A DNA stretch of 64,000 nucleotides from Bigelowiella natans CCMP2755 (lineage: Eukaryota; Cercozoa; Chlorarachniophyceae), in assembly GCA_000320545.1 (NCBI GenBank), contig ADNK01001276.1, positions 144,703 to 208,702 on the forward strand, given 5' to 3'. Below, piece after piece: positions 25,316 to 35,874 of this stretch. Both the position numbers and the translations under genes were made by a program. Within the stretch, counting starts at the first letter, position 1. Every line of letters begins with the position of its first letter. Below the pieces are notes generated by a model, which was given only the letters and a program-made list of their open reading frames with translations, did no database searches and was not told the origin of the DNA.

Positions 25316-26028
25316 GCTGCCAATCTACTAATATTTCTGCTGCCACTAATGCTCACTCACCGAATCAAGTCTCCGAGAATGCCTAATTTTATCCGTAGCC
25401 ATGTGTGCTGGAAATGCCTGCTCAAGTAATGTCGATTCGGCGATAGTAGATGTTTTCGAAGAAGAAGTAGAAGAGGAAGAAGAAGAAGAAGAAGATGATG
25501 ATGATGAAGAGTCCGCTGATGCATGCCCCCCCCCCCCAGCTGACGAAGAGCCGCAACTGTGCGTAGCAGCGTCTACGGGTGATGTTGATGATGATGAAGA
25601 TGAGGAGCTGCTGCTGACAGAGCTATTTTGAACAATTGGCGAGGCAGCAGCCGTTGATAGATTTAAGCCCTAATCATAGGCGAGTAGTCAGTAGTTGTTG
25701 CAGTTTCAGTTTTGGAGAGAGAGAAAGAGAGAGAGAGGGGGAGGGGAGGGAGTGATTGATCTAAACCTACGATTCAGTACTTTCAATAGATTAAAATCAC
25801 ATTTCAAGTTATAAAAATAGCTGCAATGGATTCCTTCAAATTCAACCTTGCGTGTATTATTCTCTATGAGGACGTCGCTGCGTCCTGGTGACTGTGATGG
25901 TGGGAAATGATGCATTCATTTTACGTCGTTCTCAAACACGATAAGGTCATCTGGATCGTTTGCTGTACCTTCGAACTATCTTCCAACTTCACGCCTTTCT
26001 TTCCGTTATGTTGCGGGGTTTCTGCCAT
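23675..26028 (-). CDS. Unrecognised multi-exon gene (minus strand)
   Basis: I cannot assign a family. The likeliest start is the ATG at 26028 (MAETPQHNGKKGVKLEDSSK, then a GT donor at 25968). Later exon candidates on the minus strand are a Ser-run exon ending KIRHSRRLDS with a GTGAGT donor near 25365, and a basic helix (VKKLLHSAIHMRLAHSRLHR) near 25080-24990. A short exon DDGDMCSMESLG with a GTAAGT donor near 24738 joins in phase to DMGWLRIGKRTEVISPYPRR near 24590. Then come HDSIGKNRDWLVIMPGAASW near 24235 and YHEWGGFCFFDLNTSKIV near 23955. The end near 23675 encodes a hydrophobic stretch (SYLAYFLLLPTWWILVI), possibly a C-terminal membrane segment. Two joins have conflicting phases, so the model is provisional. 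Confidence 0.4.
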
Positions 26029-27026
26029 CCCTGAGATGACGGCGTGCTGGCCCTTCGTTAGCTGCGGCATATACCGTACATATCAGTGGATGCTTACAGC
26101 TTTTTCACTAATCACCATACGCTACTACCATAACACCATCCTATACACAGTTGAGACCACCAACCTCAATGAACCATCCACCACTATTAATAATTTTATG
26201 CGCCTAGCTAATACGCAGGCCTCGAAATCCTGTGCTGTCAATGAAGCGATGATGCTGCTGCTGCTGCTGCTGCTGCTGCTGATGATGACGAGACGATGAC
26301 TCAACGACAATAGGGCGGTGGACAAAGTGAAAAATAATACCGATGGCAGGGCTAGACGAACTCTCATCTTGTTCGCCGCCGTGAAGCCCCGCGAGAGGCG
26401 CAGAGGGAGGGATCTCGTCGAGTGCATTGGTTGGTGGGTGAATGAGATGTATCAAAAGGGAAATGGTCGCAACCCAACAACACAACAACACCCACACACA
26501 CTGTGGCACACCAAGAACATAGGCCGATTTGCTACTGTGACAACGAGTACAACTGGCTGCCGCCTTTTTGAATGTTTTTTTGCATGAAAAATCCATGTCG
26601 CACAGCCCCTTTTCCCCATGTTTTTGAGTTGATTTCTCGAGCCGTACGCAATTGTGGCCTCTCTCCAGTCCCACAACCACAACGCGCACGTGTTGCAACA
26701 GGGACGGCGACGACATCTTGCATGCCGATGATGACAATTGCTGGGCATCAGCATCGCCTAGGTCGCAGCCATGCTAGCAGCCCCAAAGCCGCGTCAATGG
26801 TGTGTCGTTTCAACGTTTCGCCATGCACACGCACGTCCGCGATGCTGTGAACAATTCTGGAATTTGATTGATCAGTCCACAACGCGCTGTGGCGCGGCAC
26901 GTTGCTAGCGTTGCTAGCTAGGATGGCACGCCAGCACGCAAACGTGCGATCAAAGACTGCTCTGGTGCTGGCATGCGCACATGTTGCTTGTTGTTCTGCA
27001 CGTCGCTCTACTGGCGGAATGAGGGA
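26029..27026. other. Intergenic; CTG repeat and palindrome-rich island into which the retrotransposon inserted
   Basis: A CTG run lies at 26255-26283. 26204-26737 is open on the minus strand but has no splice context and is partly repeat-encoded, so I do not call it. 26860-27026 is a CTAG/GCATGC-rich island that continues beyond the element at 32193. Confidence 0.4.
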
Positions 27027-27352
27027 TGTTGCGCGTAAGGTGTTCACAGGCCGAGGCGCTACGTGCACAAGTAGGCAGGGGGGGGGAAAGGCACGTTTGC
27101 TTCCTTTTGAAGAGTTGTGTTTATTTTTATTAAAGATTATATTTTTATTAAATCGTGCACTGCGTAATCATTCGCGAAGCTTTCGCGAATGCCGCCGCAC
27201 GTGGGGCAGCACACTTCCGGTGTGCTGCCATGAGTCCCGCCGGAACCCACGTGCCTATGCTGTATTAATATCTACGTTATCTATATTCTATATCCGCGAC
27301 AACCCCTTTGTTGTCGCACGTGACTTGTGCCCGCGTAGTGGTACGCGCTACA
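27027..27352 (-). repeat. 3' LTR (326 bp)
   Basis: TG...CA ends; reads identical to 31867-32192 and 853-1178. It contains an internal palindrome around TTCGCGAAGCTTTCGCGAA and an inverted CACTTCCGGTGTG motif, which may be regulatory. Confidence 0.95.
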
Positions 27353-27363
27353 CCTCCCCCAAG
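27353..27363 (-). other. Polypurine tract
   Basis: On the minus strand the 11 bases next to the 3' LTR end GGGGGAGG. This is the expected plus-strand primer position for an LTR retrotransposon. Confidence 0.7.
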
Positions 27364-27403
27364 TCACGTTGCTCCTTCCTTCCTTCCTTATTCCCTTAGA
27401 CCT

Positions 27404-28477
27404 TCATCGCTTTCGGAACTTCACCAACCACCAGGTAATAGATTCCTCTCTAACCTTATCTCCTTTGTCGCTTACCCAGAACTCACCTTCGTCCTTAGGT
27501 TCGTGTCCATACCAGCCCTCTGCATCAAGGTCCCCCAGGACCTTATACCAGTGCTCAAAGGGTAAGTCGGGAACAGCTAGGTAGAGTAGCTGATATTTTC
27601 CGTCCTTTATTTTCATAGCTACCCTCTCCATATTTCGTAATCCAGGGTAGCCTAGATAGACAATCTTCATGCGCCAATCGTCGTTCACCCTGACCTTATT
27701 GTTTCCATATTCCACATCGAACTTAGGTCGGGGTCCTAAACAAGGCATTGCTCGCTCCCACACAGTAGGGTTTACTTTAACATCCTCTAGGAGCTTCTCA
27801 CCGATATCATAATTCTTTAGGTGACTGATGTGGCGCAAGGTGACCCTGTTCCCATCATAGATGTAGTACTGCTTCCTCCCCTTCCTCTCGGTAACCTTTG
27901 CAACGCCACCCCAGAAGGGGTCTTGTTTATTTCTCGATCTCAGATTTACCTTGGCCCTAACATACTGTCCTTCCTTTAGAACTCGGCCATCGTACGGGAC
28001 CTTCTCGTCTTCGCTCTCGGTATCGTCGTCGTTGTCGTCGCCTTCTTCCCTCTCCTTATCCTTGATACCTCCCCCAGACGTGAAGGTGTCGTTTACTAAC
28101 CCTTGTATCTTGTCTGGTGTGGTGCTATTTATCCTGCTTAGGTTGGCCAAGGTGCGGTGGAGTCGCTCTACCTTGGAGTTGGACTGGGCATAGTATACAG
28201 GTGAGGCATCAATATTAGGGTGTGGTAGCTGTAGAAGAGAGGTCTCATTATCCACATGTAACTTCTTTGGTATCTTGTTTATGCTAACTTCATCAGGGAT
28301 AGCCTGGAGCTCAGACTCCCAGGTACGGTAGCAGTTAGTAAGCCTCTGCTTATATAAGCCTTTGTTCTTCTTAGCAACGTTGACCTTGATAATCTTTTTA
28401 ACCCAGCACTTTCCAGTGGCCACATCAACGAAGGTAAGGTAGTGATAGCCATCGTACTTATAAACATCAATTTGCAC
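27404..28477 (-). CDS. Integrase region of the LTR retrotransposon (separate frame)
   Basis: The frame is open for about 357 codons with no good ATG at its start (GTG at 28477), so it is probably a broken-off part of the polyprotein. It carries a retroviral-type integrase core: QIDVYKYDGYHYLTFVD (first Asp), HVDNETSLL (second Asp) and YAQSNSKVERLHRTL (Glu). Past the core is a strand-rich region (VLKEGQYVRAKV and IYDGNRVTLRHISHL) typical of the integrase C-terminal domain. A further tail of about 130 residues, rich in Trp, Tyr and Lys, follows; I do not recognise it. The HHCC zinc-binding N-terminal domain expected upstream is missing. Confidence 0.85.
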   Translation of the reverse strand: MQIDVYKYDGYHYLTFVDVATGKCWVKKIIKVNVAKKNKGLYKQRLTNCYRTWESELQAIPDEVSINKIPKKLHVDNETSLLQLPHPNIDASPVYYAQSNSKVERLHRTLANLSRINSTTPDKIQGLVNDTFTSGGGIKDKEREEGDDNDDDTESEDEKVPYDGRVLKEGQYVRAKVNLRSRNKQDPFWGGVAKVTERKGRKQYYIYDGNRVTLRHISHLKNYDIGEKLLEDVKVNPTVWERAMPCLGPRPKFDVEYGNNKVRVNDDWRMKIVYLGYPGLRNMERVAMKIKDGKYQLLYLAVPDLPFEHWYKVLGDLDAEGWYGHEPKDEGEFWVSDKGDKVREESITWWLVKFRKR

Positions 28478-28482
28478 GATAT

Positions 28483-31400
28483 CTAAGAAGTTCCTTGCTT
28501 GTCAGTCATTAAGGTGAAGCTGGGCACCGACAGCAGGTAGTATCTTAGTTTCCTCTGCGCCTCAGTCATGGCTTTATACTCTCCTTTTGTAGGGCTGTAC
28601 TTGGCCTCAGCTGCTGTGCAGGCCCTGCCCCACACCCGTATGATCTGCTGGTCTTGGGTAAGTACAGCAGCCATACCTAGCTTAGACCAGTCTGTCCATA
28701 GGGTAGCTGGTCTAGTAGTGTCTAGCTTAGCATTCAATAGGGTGTTGCTGCATAACTTTATTAGGTTATCGAAGTGGGCATCAAGGCCAGCCTTGGCCCA
28801 CACCTTAGCGAAGCTGAGGCCTACAGAGTTCTCCTTCCGGTAAGCAGTAGTAAAAGCAGCTGCAGTCCTAGCGTAGGTAGGGGAGAACCTACGTAGTATC
28901 CAAGCTGCAGTCTGCAAGAATGACTTTAACTCCTTTGCATTCTTAGGTTTAGGGGCTTGCTGTAGTGCTGCTACTTTCTCGGGGTTTGGGGTGATGCGGC
29001 CTTGCTCCAGGTAATATCCACACCACTTGATTCTTGTAGCTAGGAATGTACACTTCTGCAGTCTAATAGTAAAACCGAAGTGTGCAAACCTAATAAATAT
29101 ATTTTCCAGGAGGAAGATCTGAGCGACGACTGTGTTGGTACATATTATGTCATCATCCACATACACAAACACAAACACCCACAACACAGACGCCATCCCA
29201 TCATGTGTGTATGCCCTGTAGTTCTGACTACTGAACGCATCCCCTGATATGCTTAGGCCGTAAGGGAATACGACGAAGTGCCACTTCCTGTGCCTGCTGG
29301 AGAACGCGGTAATGGGGCGGGAGGTTTTGTGGATGGGTGTCTGCATGTATGATTCATTTTTATCTAGGGAAGAGTAGTATTTGTATCCTATGACGTGTTC
29401 AATAACGTCATCTATCCTTGGTGTAGGTGTCTGGATCCTCTTTATTACTCGGTTGTGGCGGATGAAGTTGTGCGCCAGGCGGAAGAAAGGGTAAGTAGGT
29501 TTCTTAGCTAGCACATGTCTCACGTTCCATGGTGAGTTGCTTGGCTCTATCTTCCCTTCCTTTGCCCATTCATTGATCTGCCACTCTATCTTTTCCCAGT
29601 CCGCTTCCGGTCGCCTATGTTCTGGGTCATTGATGATGCACTCTTCGTATCCCTTCTTTAGCTCGATCTTTACTGGGGTAAGCTTGCTGGAGGGCTTCGT
29701 CGTCGGCTTGGTGATGTCAGAGTACTTCTCGTTTAATATTTTATTAATGTACTTTTTGCCTTTGTCGATATCCCAATCATCAGCTGGGGGGGTCTTGTCC
29801 AGTAGCTCCGTTATCTGTCGGATGGTCTTGCCGGGGTTCTTCTTCCGTAGCTCGGTAGGTGTAGGTAGCTTGTTGTCCGCTAGGTCCATAAACTCTAACG
29901 CATTAACGCTTGACTCAGAGGTCCACTCGTCAAGCCGTATCATGTTCTGGCTGATGGTCCTGCCTGACTTCTTTGGCAACTTAGCAAAGTATATCTTGTG
30001 ATTGTAGAATGATATGATCCCCCCTAATTTTTCTAGGGCATCCTGTCCGAGGAGTAGTTCCATGGATAAAGTCATGGCTACTCGGGTCTTGATTTGGGTC
30101 TCCGCGTCGCTGCCAGGTATCTGTAGCTTTAGCATTAGCTCACCGACGGTCTTCATGGAAGAGCTTCCGTCTGCTTGAGCATATTTACGTTCTTTCTTAG
30201 TCACTTGATCCAATAGTCCTAACCTTCTTACTGTGCTTAGGCTTATGAAGGACTTCGGCATGCTGCCACTATCCCAAAGGGCAGGTAGTTTCTTGTAGTC
30301 TCCGTAGCTGTCTTTAACTTTAACCTTGGTCATAGCAACTTTGATAGTCCTGTTAGCGTCTTCGTCATTAATGTTGCATACTCCTAAGTTCTTTATGTCG
30401 TCTAGGGTCATGGGCTTGTCTTGGTCCTGCGTTGCTGGTACTGCTGTCTTCGTCGGCGCCTGCTTAAGGTGATCTAATATTCCGTTTATCTGCTGCTGTA
30501 TAGCATTGATACTGTTCTGCTTTTTGTTCTTATATTTATTGTTCTTCCCGTTGTTGCTGCCTTGCCATTTGCTGTTGTTATATCCTTGTCCTCTGCCTTT
30601 CTTTCTCTTTAACTTCTCGTAGTGTTCGTTGAGCTGCCTGATCGTCATCCTGGGTCGTCCTTCTTTCCTGTCTCTGCAGTCTTTAGCGGTGTGTTTCCCT
30701 TTACGTGAGCAGTATCCGCAACGTCGGTTACCTTCCCTGTCCTTGTACCAGTCTCGCTGCGGCTTAATAGCGTTAATGTTTCCTATGCCAGGTACCTTAG
30801 GGCTGGTAAACTTGCGGTCCTGCTCCTGCTCGCGTAGGGATATAGCCTGCACTGCTGCCTCCATCGTGGTGTAGCCTTTCTCCGTAACGTAAGTGGATTC
30901 CTTTATCTTTAACTTGAACTCTTCAAACCTTGCCTGATCATCACCTGTGTTGTAATTAAAATCATGTAGTTCGTCGATCATATCCTGGAAGCGCGTGGCA
31001 AAGTCTCTAACAGGTTCTCTCTCATGCTGCATCATTGCTCTGTATTTTCTAATAGCCTGGGGTAGGGAGTTAGCATCCTGTTCATTTACAAAAGCCTTCA
31101 TTATCGCCTCAACGTCTCGTAGCCCACTAACTGTAGTGTGTATTTTCTCTAGCTGCCTGATCCGGGTCCTGCCTGTCTCGTAAAGGTCCATGGCTTGCTT
31201 TATTATAGCTAGCCATTTGAGCTTGTCGTTTTCGGTGGGGTTAGGGGTAAAGTCGCAGAGTATACTCCTAGCGTTCTTCCACCACCTCCTTGCCTCACCT
31301 CTTTTCCCGTTGTATTTCGTTATCATAACCGGTGCTGTTTTAACAGACATGAACTGGGTGTTCCGCTGTACCGGCTGCTGCTGCTTGACGGTGCTCTGGG

Positions 31401-31827
31401 TCGTCCCCCGCGAGGCGCCCAGACCCCCGTCGTTCCTAAACAAAGCTGCCCACTCTGGAGGTAAGTCTGCTTCGTAATCCATGATGTCCTGCATGATAGC
31501 TGCCCAAACATCATGTGTCTGATACTTGTATTCTATCGATACTTTCAGTTTGGCGTAGTTGCTCGCCCTGGGTCGCAAGGCTCGTAATGCCATTACGACC
31601 TTCTTGCTTTCGGCGGCCACGTCCTCGTCGTCCGCCTCGTAGAAGTTCTCCAGTGCCTCTGCTGCTGCATCTGCTTTCTTAATCCCGGGTGCTGGTCCCG
31701 GCGGTGCCTGTGGAGGTGTTCCTCCTCCTTCCTTAGCGTCCGTATCGCCCTTCCTTTCCTGTTTCTGCTCGTGCCCTTGCACGGCCTGCGAGCCAAAGTC
31801 CTGCTGTTCTTCTAGCTGCTGTGACAT
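28483..31827 (-). CDS. Gag-protease-reverse transcriptase-RNase H polyprotein of the LTR retrotransposon
   Basis: A single frame of 1114 codons starts at an ATG 40 bases inside the 5' LTR. Order by approximate residue: Gag 1-390; CCHC zinc knuckle CGYCSRKGKHTAKDC near 370; a basic Asn/Lys-rich linker; aspartic protease with LWDSGSMPKSF near 510; reverse transcriptase about 730-930 with the LD motif and the YVDD catalytic motif near 880; RNase H from about 1035 with TDWSKLGMAAVL and KGEYKAMTEAQ. It stops directly after LMTDKQGTS, so the last catalytic Asp region of RNase H is lacking. No other stop or frameshift is seen. Gag and Pol are in one frame, without the usual frameshift. Confidence 0.93.
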   Translation of the reverse strand: MSQQLEEQQDFGSQAVQGHEQKQERKGDTDAKEGGGTPPQAPPGPAPGIKKADAAAEALENFYEADDEDVAAESKKVVMALRALRPRASNYAKLKVSIEYKYQTHDVWAAIMQDIMDYEADLPPEWAALFRNDGGLGASRGTTQSTVKQQQPVQRNTQFMSVKTAPVMITKYNGKRGEARRWWKNARSILCDFTPNPTENDKLKWLAIIKQAMDLYETGRTRIRQLEKIHTTVSGLRDVEAIMKAFVNEQDANSLPQAIRKYRAMMQHEREPVRDFATRFQDMIDELHDFNYNTGDDQARFEEFKLKIKESTYVTEKGYTTMEAAVQAISLREQEQDRKFTSPKVPGIGNINAIKPQRDWYKDREGNRRCGYCSRKGKHTAKDCRDRKEGRPRMTIRQLNEHYEKLKRKKGRGQGYNNSKWQGSNNGKNNKYKNKKQNSINAIQQQINGILDHLKQAPTKTAVPATQDQDKPMTLDDIKNLGVCNINDEDANRTIKVAMTKVKVKDSYGDYKKLPALWDSGSMPKSFISLSTVRRLGLLDQVTKKERKYAQADGSSSMKTVGELMLKLQIPGSDAETQIKTRVAMTLSMELLLGQDALEKLGGIISFYNHKIYFAKLPKKSGRTISQNMIRLDEWTSESSVNALEFMDLADNKLPTPTELRKKNPGKTIRQITELLDKTPPADDWDIDKGKKYINKILNEKYSDITKPTTKPSSKLTPVKIELKKGYEECIINDPEHRRPEADWEKIEWQINEWAKEGKIEPSNSPWNVRHVLAKKPTYPFFRLAHNFIRHNRVIKRIQTPTPRIDDVIEHVIGYKYYSSLDKNESYMQTPIHKTSRPITAFSSRHRKWHFVVFPYGLSISGDAFSSQNYRAYTHDGMASVLWVFVFVYVDDDIICTNTVVAQIFLLENIFIRFAHFGFTIRLQKCTFLATRIKWCGYYLEQGRITPNPEKVAALQQAPKPKNAKELKSFLQTAAWILRRFSPTYARTAAAFTTAYRKENSVGLSFAKVWAKAGLDAHFDNLIKLCSNTLLNAKLDTTRPATLWTDWSKLGMAAVLTQDQQIIRVWGRACTAAEAKYSPTKGEYKAMTEAQRKLRYYLLSVPSFTLMTDKQGTS

Positions 31828-31844
31828 TGTTAGTCAAATCGTTT

Positions 31845-31861
31845 CCCGTGTGTGGAAGCCA
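31845..31861 (-). other. Primer-binding site candidate
   Basis: On the minus strand, five bases inside the 5' LTR, the sequence begins TGGCTTCCACACACGGG. Its complement ends in CCA like a tRNA 3' end. Position and form fit a tRNA primer-binding site; I cannot say which tRNA. Confidence 0.55.
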
Positions 31862-31866
31862 AAGGT

Positions 31867-32192
31867 TGTTGCGCGTAAGGTGTTCACAGGCCGAGGCGCT
31901 ACGTGCACAAGTAGGCAGGGGGGGGGAAAGGCACGTTTGCTTCCTTTTGAAGAGTTGTGTTTATTTTTATTAAAGATTATATTTTTATTAAATCGTGCAC
32001 TGCGTAATCATTCGCGAAGCTTTCGCGAATGCCGCCGCACGTGGGGCAGCACACTTCCGGTGTGCTGCCATGAGTCCCGCCGGAACCCACGTGCCTATGC
32101 TGTATTAATATCTACGTTATCTATATTCTATATCCGCGACAACCCCTTTGTTGTCGCACGTGACTTGTGCCCGCGTAGTGGTACGCGCTACA
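31867..32192 (-). repeat. 5' LTR (326 bp)
   Basis: TG...CA ends. It reads identical to the 3' LTR. It is followed on the plus strand by GGGA, matching the bases just before 27027. Confidence 0.95.
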
Positions 32193-32540
32193 GGGAACAC
32201 AGCTAGCTAGACAGCTAGGTGCGAGCACAACGCACGTCGATCACGTTCGTTGCGTGAGCCTGGACTCTAGCACTGCAGTGCACATTGCACACTTGCTAGC
32301 ATGCCAGCATAGCACACGCTGCCTAGACATGGTGACAGCTGCGGATGAGGCGCGCTTGTCTTTTGTGCAGCATCCATGCAGCGCATTGCTAGATTTCTTG
32401 CCATGCGCAACATGGGCGATCAAAATTCCGTTCATTGGTGCATTGGTCTCATTTGTCTCACTCCGTTCTAAATGCATGTAACAGAATTACCAACAAATTC
32501 CTTTGTCCAGAAACGAGCATGATGAAATCAAATAAAATCG
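32193..32540. other. Right half of the palindrome-rich island split by the retrotransposon
   Basis: GCTAGCTAG, GCATGC and TGCA words are frequent and no exon is seen. Joined across the element with 26860-27026 it forms one island. Confidence 0.5.
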
Positions 32541-32543
32541 AAA

Positions 32544-33030
32544 ATGAACCCAGGCTTTGCGTCGTGTCTCAACAATGACAAGTTAAATCCACTTGCGTTC
32601 TGTCATCCGTCGAAGTGTAGAGGCCAAGAAAAAATGGATGTGCCTTCTATTTACAAGGTAGTGCTTACAGCAAACTCACTGACTCATCAAAATACGTGTA
32701 TATGTGTATACATGTGTGCATTTGCTCTTTGAGAGAAAACAAAACTTTCAGTGCATTGGGCACAGCCGAATCAATAGCCGAATCTTGTGCACATGCAGGT
32801 TGAGAACGAAAGTCATTCTTGTATTCTCTGCACACGAGATTACCACGATGTGGCTTGAACTGTCCATACTTATATCTACGCTATATTGTGGGAATTAGAG
32901 CATCCACGACGCTAGCTCGTTTCCGTTGGCACTTGAACCAATACTTGCTGCTGCTGCTGCTGCTGCTACTGACACCGGATTTTCAGTAGTGGCGGGTCCT
33001 ACCGGCTGCGAAGAAGTACTTCCAACTTGA
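32544..33030 (+). CDS. Small unrecognised Cys-rich protein, 3-exon model (98 aa)
   Basis: Exons 32544-32657, 32799-32849 and 32899-33030 are all in phase 0 and have GT-AG borders. The product has a Cys group near the start (FCHPSKC) and a CILC pair in the middle, compatible with zinc binding. An Ala run encoded by GCT repeats and a TGA stop at 33028 follow. The CILC plus following Asp-Tyr faintly recalls mitochondrial bS18, but the rest does not fit. It is convergent with the KH gene. Composition and phase agreement support it; no family does. Confidence 0.35.
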
Positions 33031-33090
33031 ATCCCAACCGTTACCTGCTCCAGCATAATAAAGGATATGAATCACGTTCACGTAAACACA

Positions 33091-33092
<2 letters not shown>

Positions 33093-33171
<79 letters not shown>
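33093..33171. repeat. (CT)n-(CA)n-(GA)n compound microsatellite
   Basis: CT, CA and GA runs follow one another. Because CT and GA are complementary the stretch can fold as a hairpin. Confidence 0.9.
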
Positions 33172-33174
<3 letters not shown>

Positions 33175-33391
33175 CTCTGCTCAAGTTAGAAGATGTAGTG
33201 GGCAGTCGCCTTCAAGTCGAGGTGCAAAGGATTGTGCCACTCGATGCGTACCGGAAACTTGCGGAGGTCATTGGCCAACTTGGGAAATAGGGTAATCATC
33301 ATAGATTCTAACTGCAGCTGCTTTATAAGAGGAGCACAGGCACACACACACAGACAGATAGACACGATAGCTTCCTCAACCATTCAATAGT

Positions 33392-33462
33392 CTACGCAGC
33401 GCTCTCGATTTGATAGCTAGGATCGATCATGGGGGAAAAGAAGGAGGGGAAGAAACCTGGTG

Positions 33463-33499
<37 letters not shown>

Positions 33500-34635
33500 A
33501 GCTGCAATTCCAACTGGTTCCCCAACGACGGTGTTGCTTGTATCACCGGCGGAGGCGGTGCCGCCGCTGGATGAAGAATTTCCGCTCGAGAGAGGTGTAG
33601 CTCCTGTCGCAGTGCCGGTTGCATTGTTTGTACTGCTCCCGCTGTTGCTGCTATCTTCTCGGCCAATACTTCCCCCGCCACCTACACTGTTGGTCCCACC
33701 ACCTCTCCCCACCTTAGAATCGCTCCCTGCTTGTCCTCCTCCTCCTCCTCCTCCTCCTCCTCCTCCTCCTCCTTCTCCTCCAGATCCCCCCCCCGCGTTG
33801 GTTCTGTGATTACGACCGCGGCTACTGCGAGGGTTCCTACCCCTAACACCCCTTGACGGGACAGATAATAGGAAGAATAACATTTTCATGTCAGTTCAAT
33901 ATCGGTAGAGGATTGCAAAAAGCGAATGACGTATCCCATTTAGGGTTATTACAACACCTAAATTGATGATGATGGTGATGATGATAACGATACATGCCAA
34001 TTATTCATAACATCTCCACATCTCCTACTACGTTGAATAGCTACGATGATGGGCAATAATATATGTATTTGTTGGGGTTGTGTTTTGATTCGATTACTCT
34101 AAAGACGAACGCTGCTGGTATTGGAAGAGGTGTTGCACCAAAATGGTCCTATCAATTAAAAAACCACGAGATCGATCATTTGAGCAACAGCCGCCATCAT
34201 CATGATTTAGGTGCTGCTTCATCTTGCAAGCTTACTACCCTGCAGCCCACACGTTGAGTCTTGGCCCCGAGATATTGACCAAGCCCTCCTGTGTGAACAG
34301 TGGAGGCAAAAAAAGAAGAAGAATTAGAAAAAGAAGAAGAAGAAGAGAGAGAGAATTGATGATGATTGTGCATGGATGTCTGTTCGTATTAAGTTGAGCA
34401 GCATGAGACCACATCGCTCCTTCACTAATATACCAACAGCAAAAGCAGGTAGTATCACCTTTTCTATCTGTATAGTAGCTCCCGTTGTTTGTCGTATGCC
34501 CTGTATCTTAGAGCCCTGTGCCGTTGTAAGAACAGAAAGAGACGAAATCACCACAGTAGACGAATATACACCATCAAATTATCACACATAGAATGATGAG
34601 CAAATTGATAACACATATACATATGCAGCTGCGTG

Positions 34636-34675
<40 letters not shown>

Positions 34676-34905
34676 CGGCAGTGGTAAAAAATAGCCAACC
34701 TTCCTTCCTATAATACTTCCCAGACTAGAGGGAGAGACCGAGAGCTGTTATAGTGGAGGGAGAGAGGCAGAGAGGGGGAGAGGAAATAAGGAAGAGAGGG
34801 AGGGCAAGGATCTCAGGGGTATGTCTTTGTATGTTCCAGGTTGTTCCCAATGCCTAATACTTCTATTGCTACTACGACAACTAACTAATCTGTCCGTAAG
34901 TGGGT

Positions 34906-34938
<33 letters not shown>

Positions 34939-35839
34939 GTGATATTGCAGCTCCCTGATGTACCCCCCAGAGCGCACAATATCAGCGCAACAGCCTTTTG
35001 CAAGACCTGGTAAACACGACAATGTGTTTGGGTCAAAGACTTGTTGGTTTGTTCGACTCGTTATCCGCAGTTTGTGCGTAATGAGGCATACAATTACATC
35101 TACTACTACTAACACTACTACTACTACCTCTAATACTGGCGATCTTATCGTTACATATCTCTCTCCTTCCCCCTTATAATCCTGTGTGGAAACAGAGACA
35201 ACAAAGGAAGAATCAGTCACTTCCGTTCGTTCATTGATTGGTTTTACTATCACCGAGATGGATATTATCGCCCCACTTTGCGCCTTGATTCGCTGAATAG
35301 TTGCCCCTGATGGGAGATAAGGAAGAAGTGGTAAATAAATGAGTTGCAACTTGGAGGAGGACACATCACAACACTTGATCATTGATGATGTGAAATTATT
35401 AGCCAACAAATTCAAACAGCAGCCAAGCAATCAATTTACATGGATGAAATACCTTTTCTCCCGATGAGGACACCAATCTTTAAGTTCAAAACCACAAGCT
35501 GCGCGGAGGGGAAAGCAGAAGACTTAGTGGACATAGATCGATATCAAAAAGAAATATGAAATTTGAGAGTATCATCATCGTAAAACACCGTGAGATCTCA
35601 CCTTTATCTCTGCGTCAGTTGCAAAAGGCGTTCCGGAGGGTGACGTGCTCGCTGCTCCCCCCCAACCCTGCACTCCCCCTCTTCCTCTTCCTCTTGCTCC
35701 TCCTCCTCCTCCTCTACCTACAGGTCCTTGCATTGATCCCCCACTTGAGGCTACTAACCCTCCTCCGCCTCCTCCCCGTCCTCCTCCGCCGAGGGACAAA
35801 GGCTGACTTCCAGCACCAAGCTGCTGTTGCTGGTGATGG

Positions 35840-35874
<35 letters not shown>

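Larger units (their letters stand above)
27027..32192 (-). mobile_element. LTR retrotransposon, Ty3/gypsy (Metaviridae-like), complete ends but internally deleted
   Basis: The element is 5166 bp. It has two 326-bp LTRs that read identical by eye, a primer-binding site next to the 5' LTR, a purine tract next to the 3' LTR, and GGGA on both flanks (27023-27026 and 32193-32196) as a 4-bp target duplication. The order Gag, CCHC knuckle, aspartic protease, reverse transcriptase, RNase H, integrase is that of Ty3/gypsy. The coding region is broken near 28480: the RNase H C-terminus and the integrase zinc-binding N-terminus are absent and the frame changes. The copy is therefore very young by its LTRs but probably not autonomous. 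Confidence 0.93.

Noticed and set aside
26204-26737. 177-codon minus-strand frame with a Gln run
   Set aside because: No splice sites, repeat-encoded in part, and no protein-like periodicity or motif. It might be a distant 5' exon but I could not connect it.
28470-28500. Programmed frameshift between RNase H and integrase
   Set aside because: No slippery heptamer or stem is seen, and whole domain segments are missing, so a deletion explains the break better.
32544-33030. Mitochondrial ribosomal protein bS18 because of CILC
   Set aside because: The rest of the signature of that family is not present.
33429-33809. Plus-strand Ala/Pro-rich frame
   Set aside because: It is antisense to the last exon of the KH gene, whose minus-strand frame continues in phase from upstream exons.
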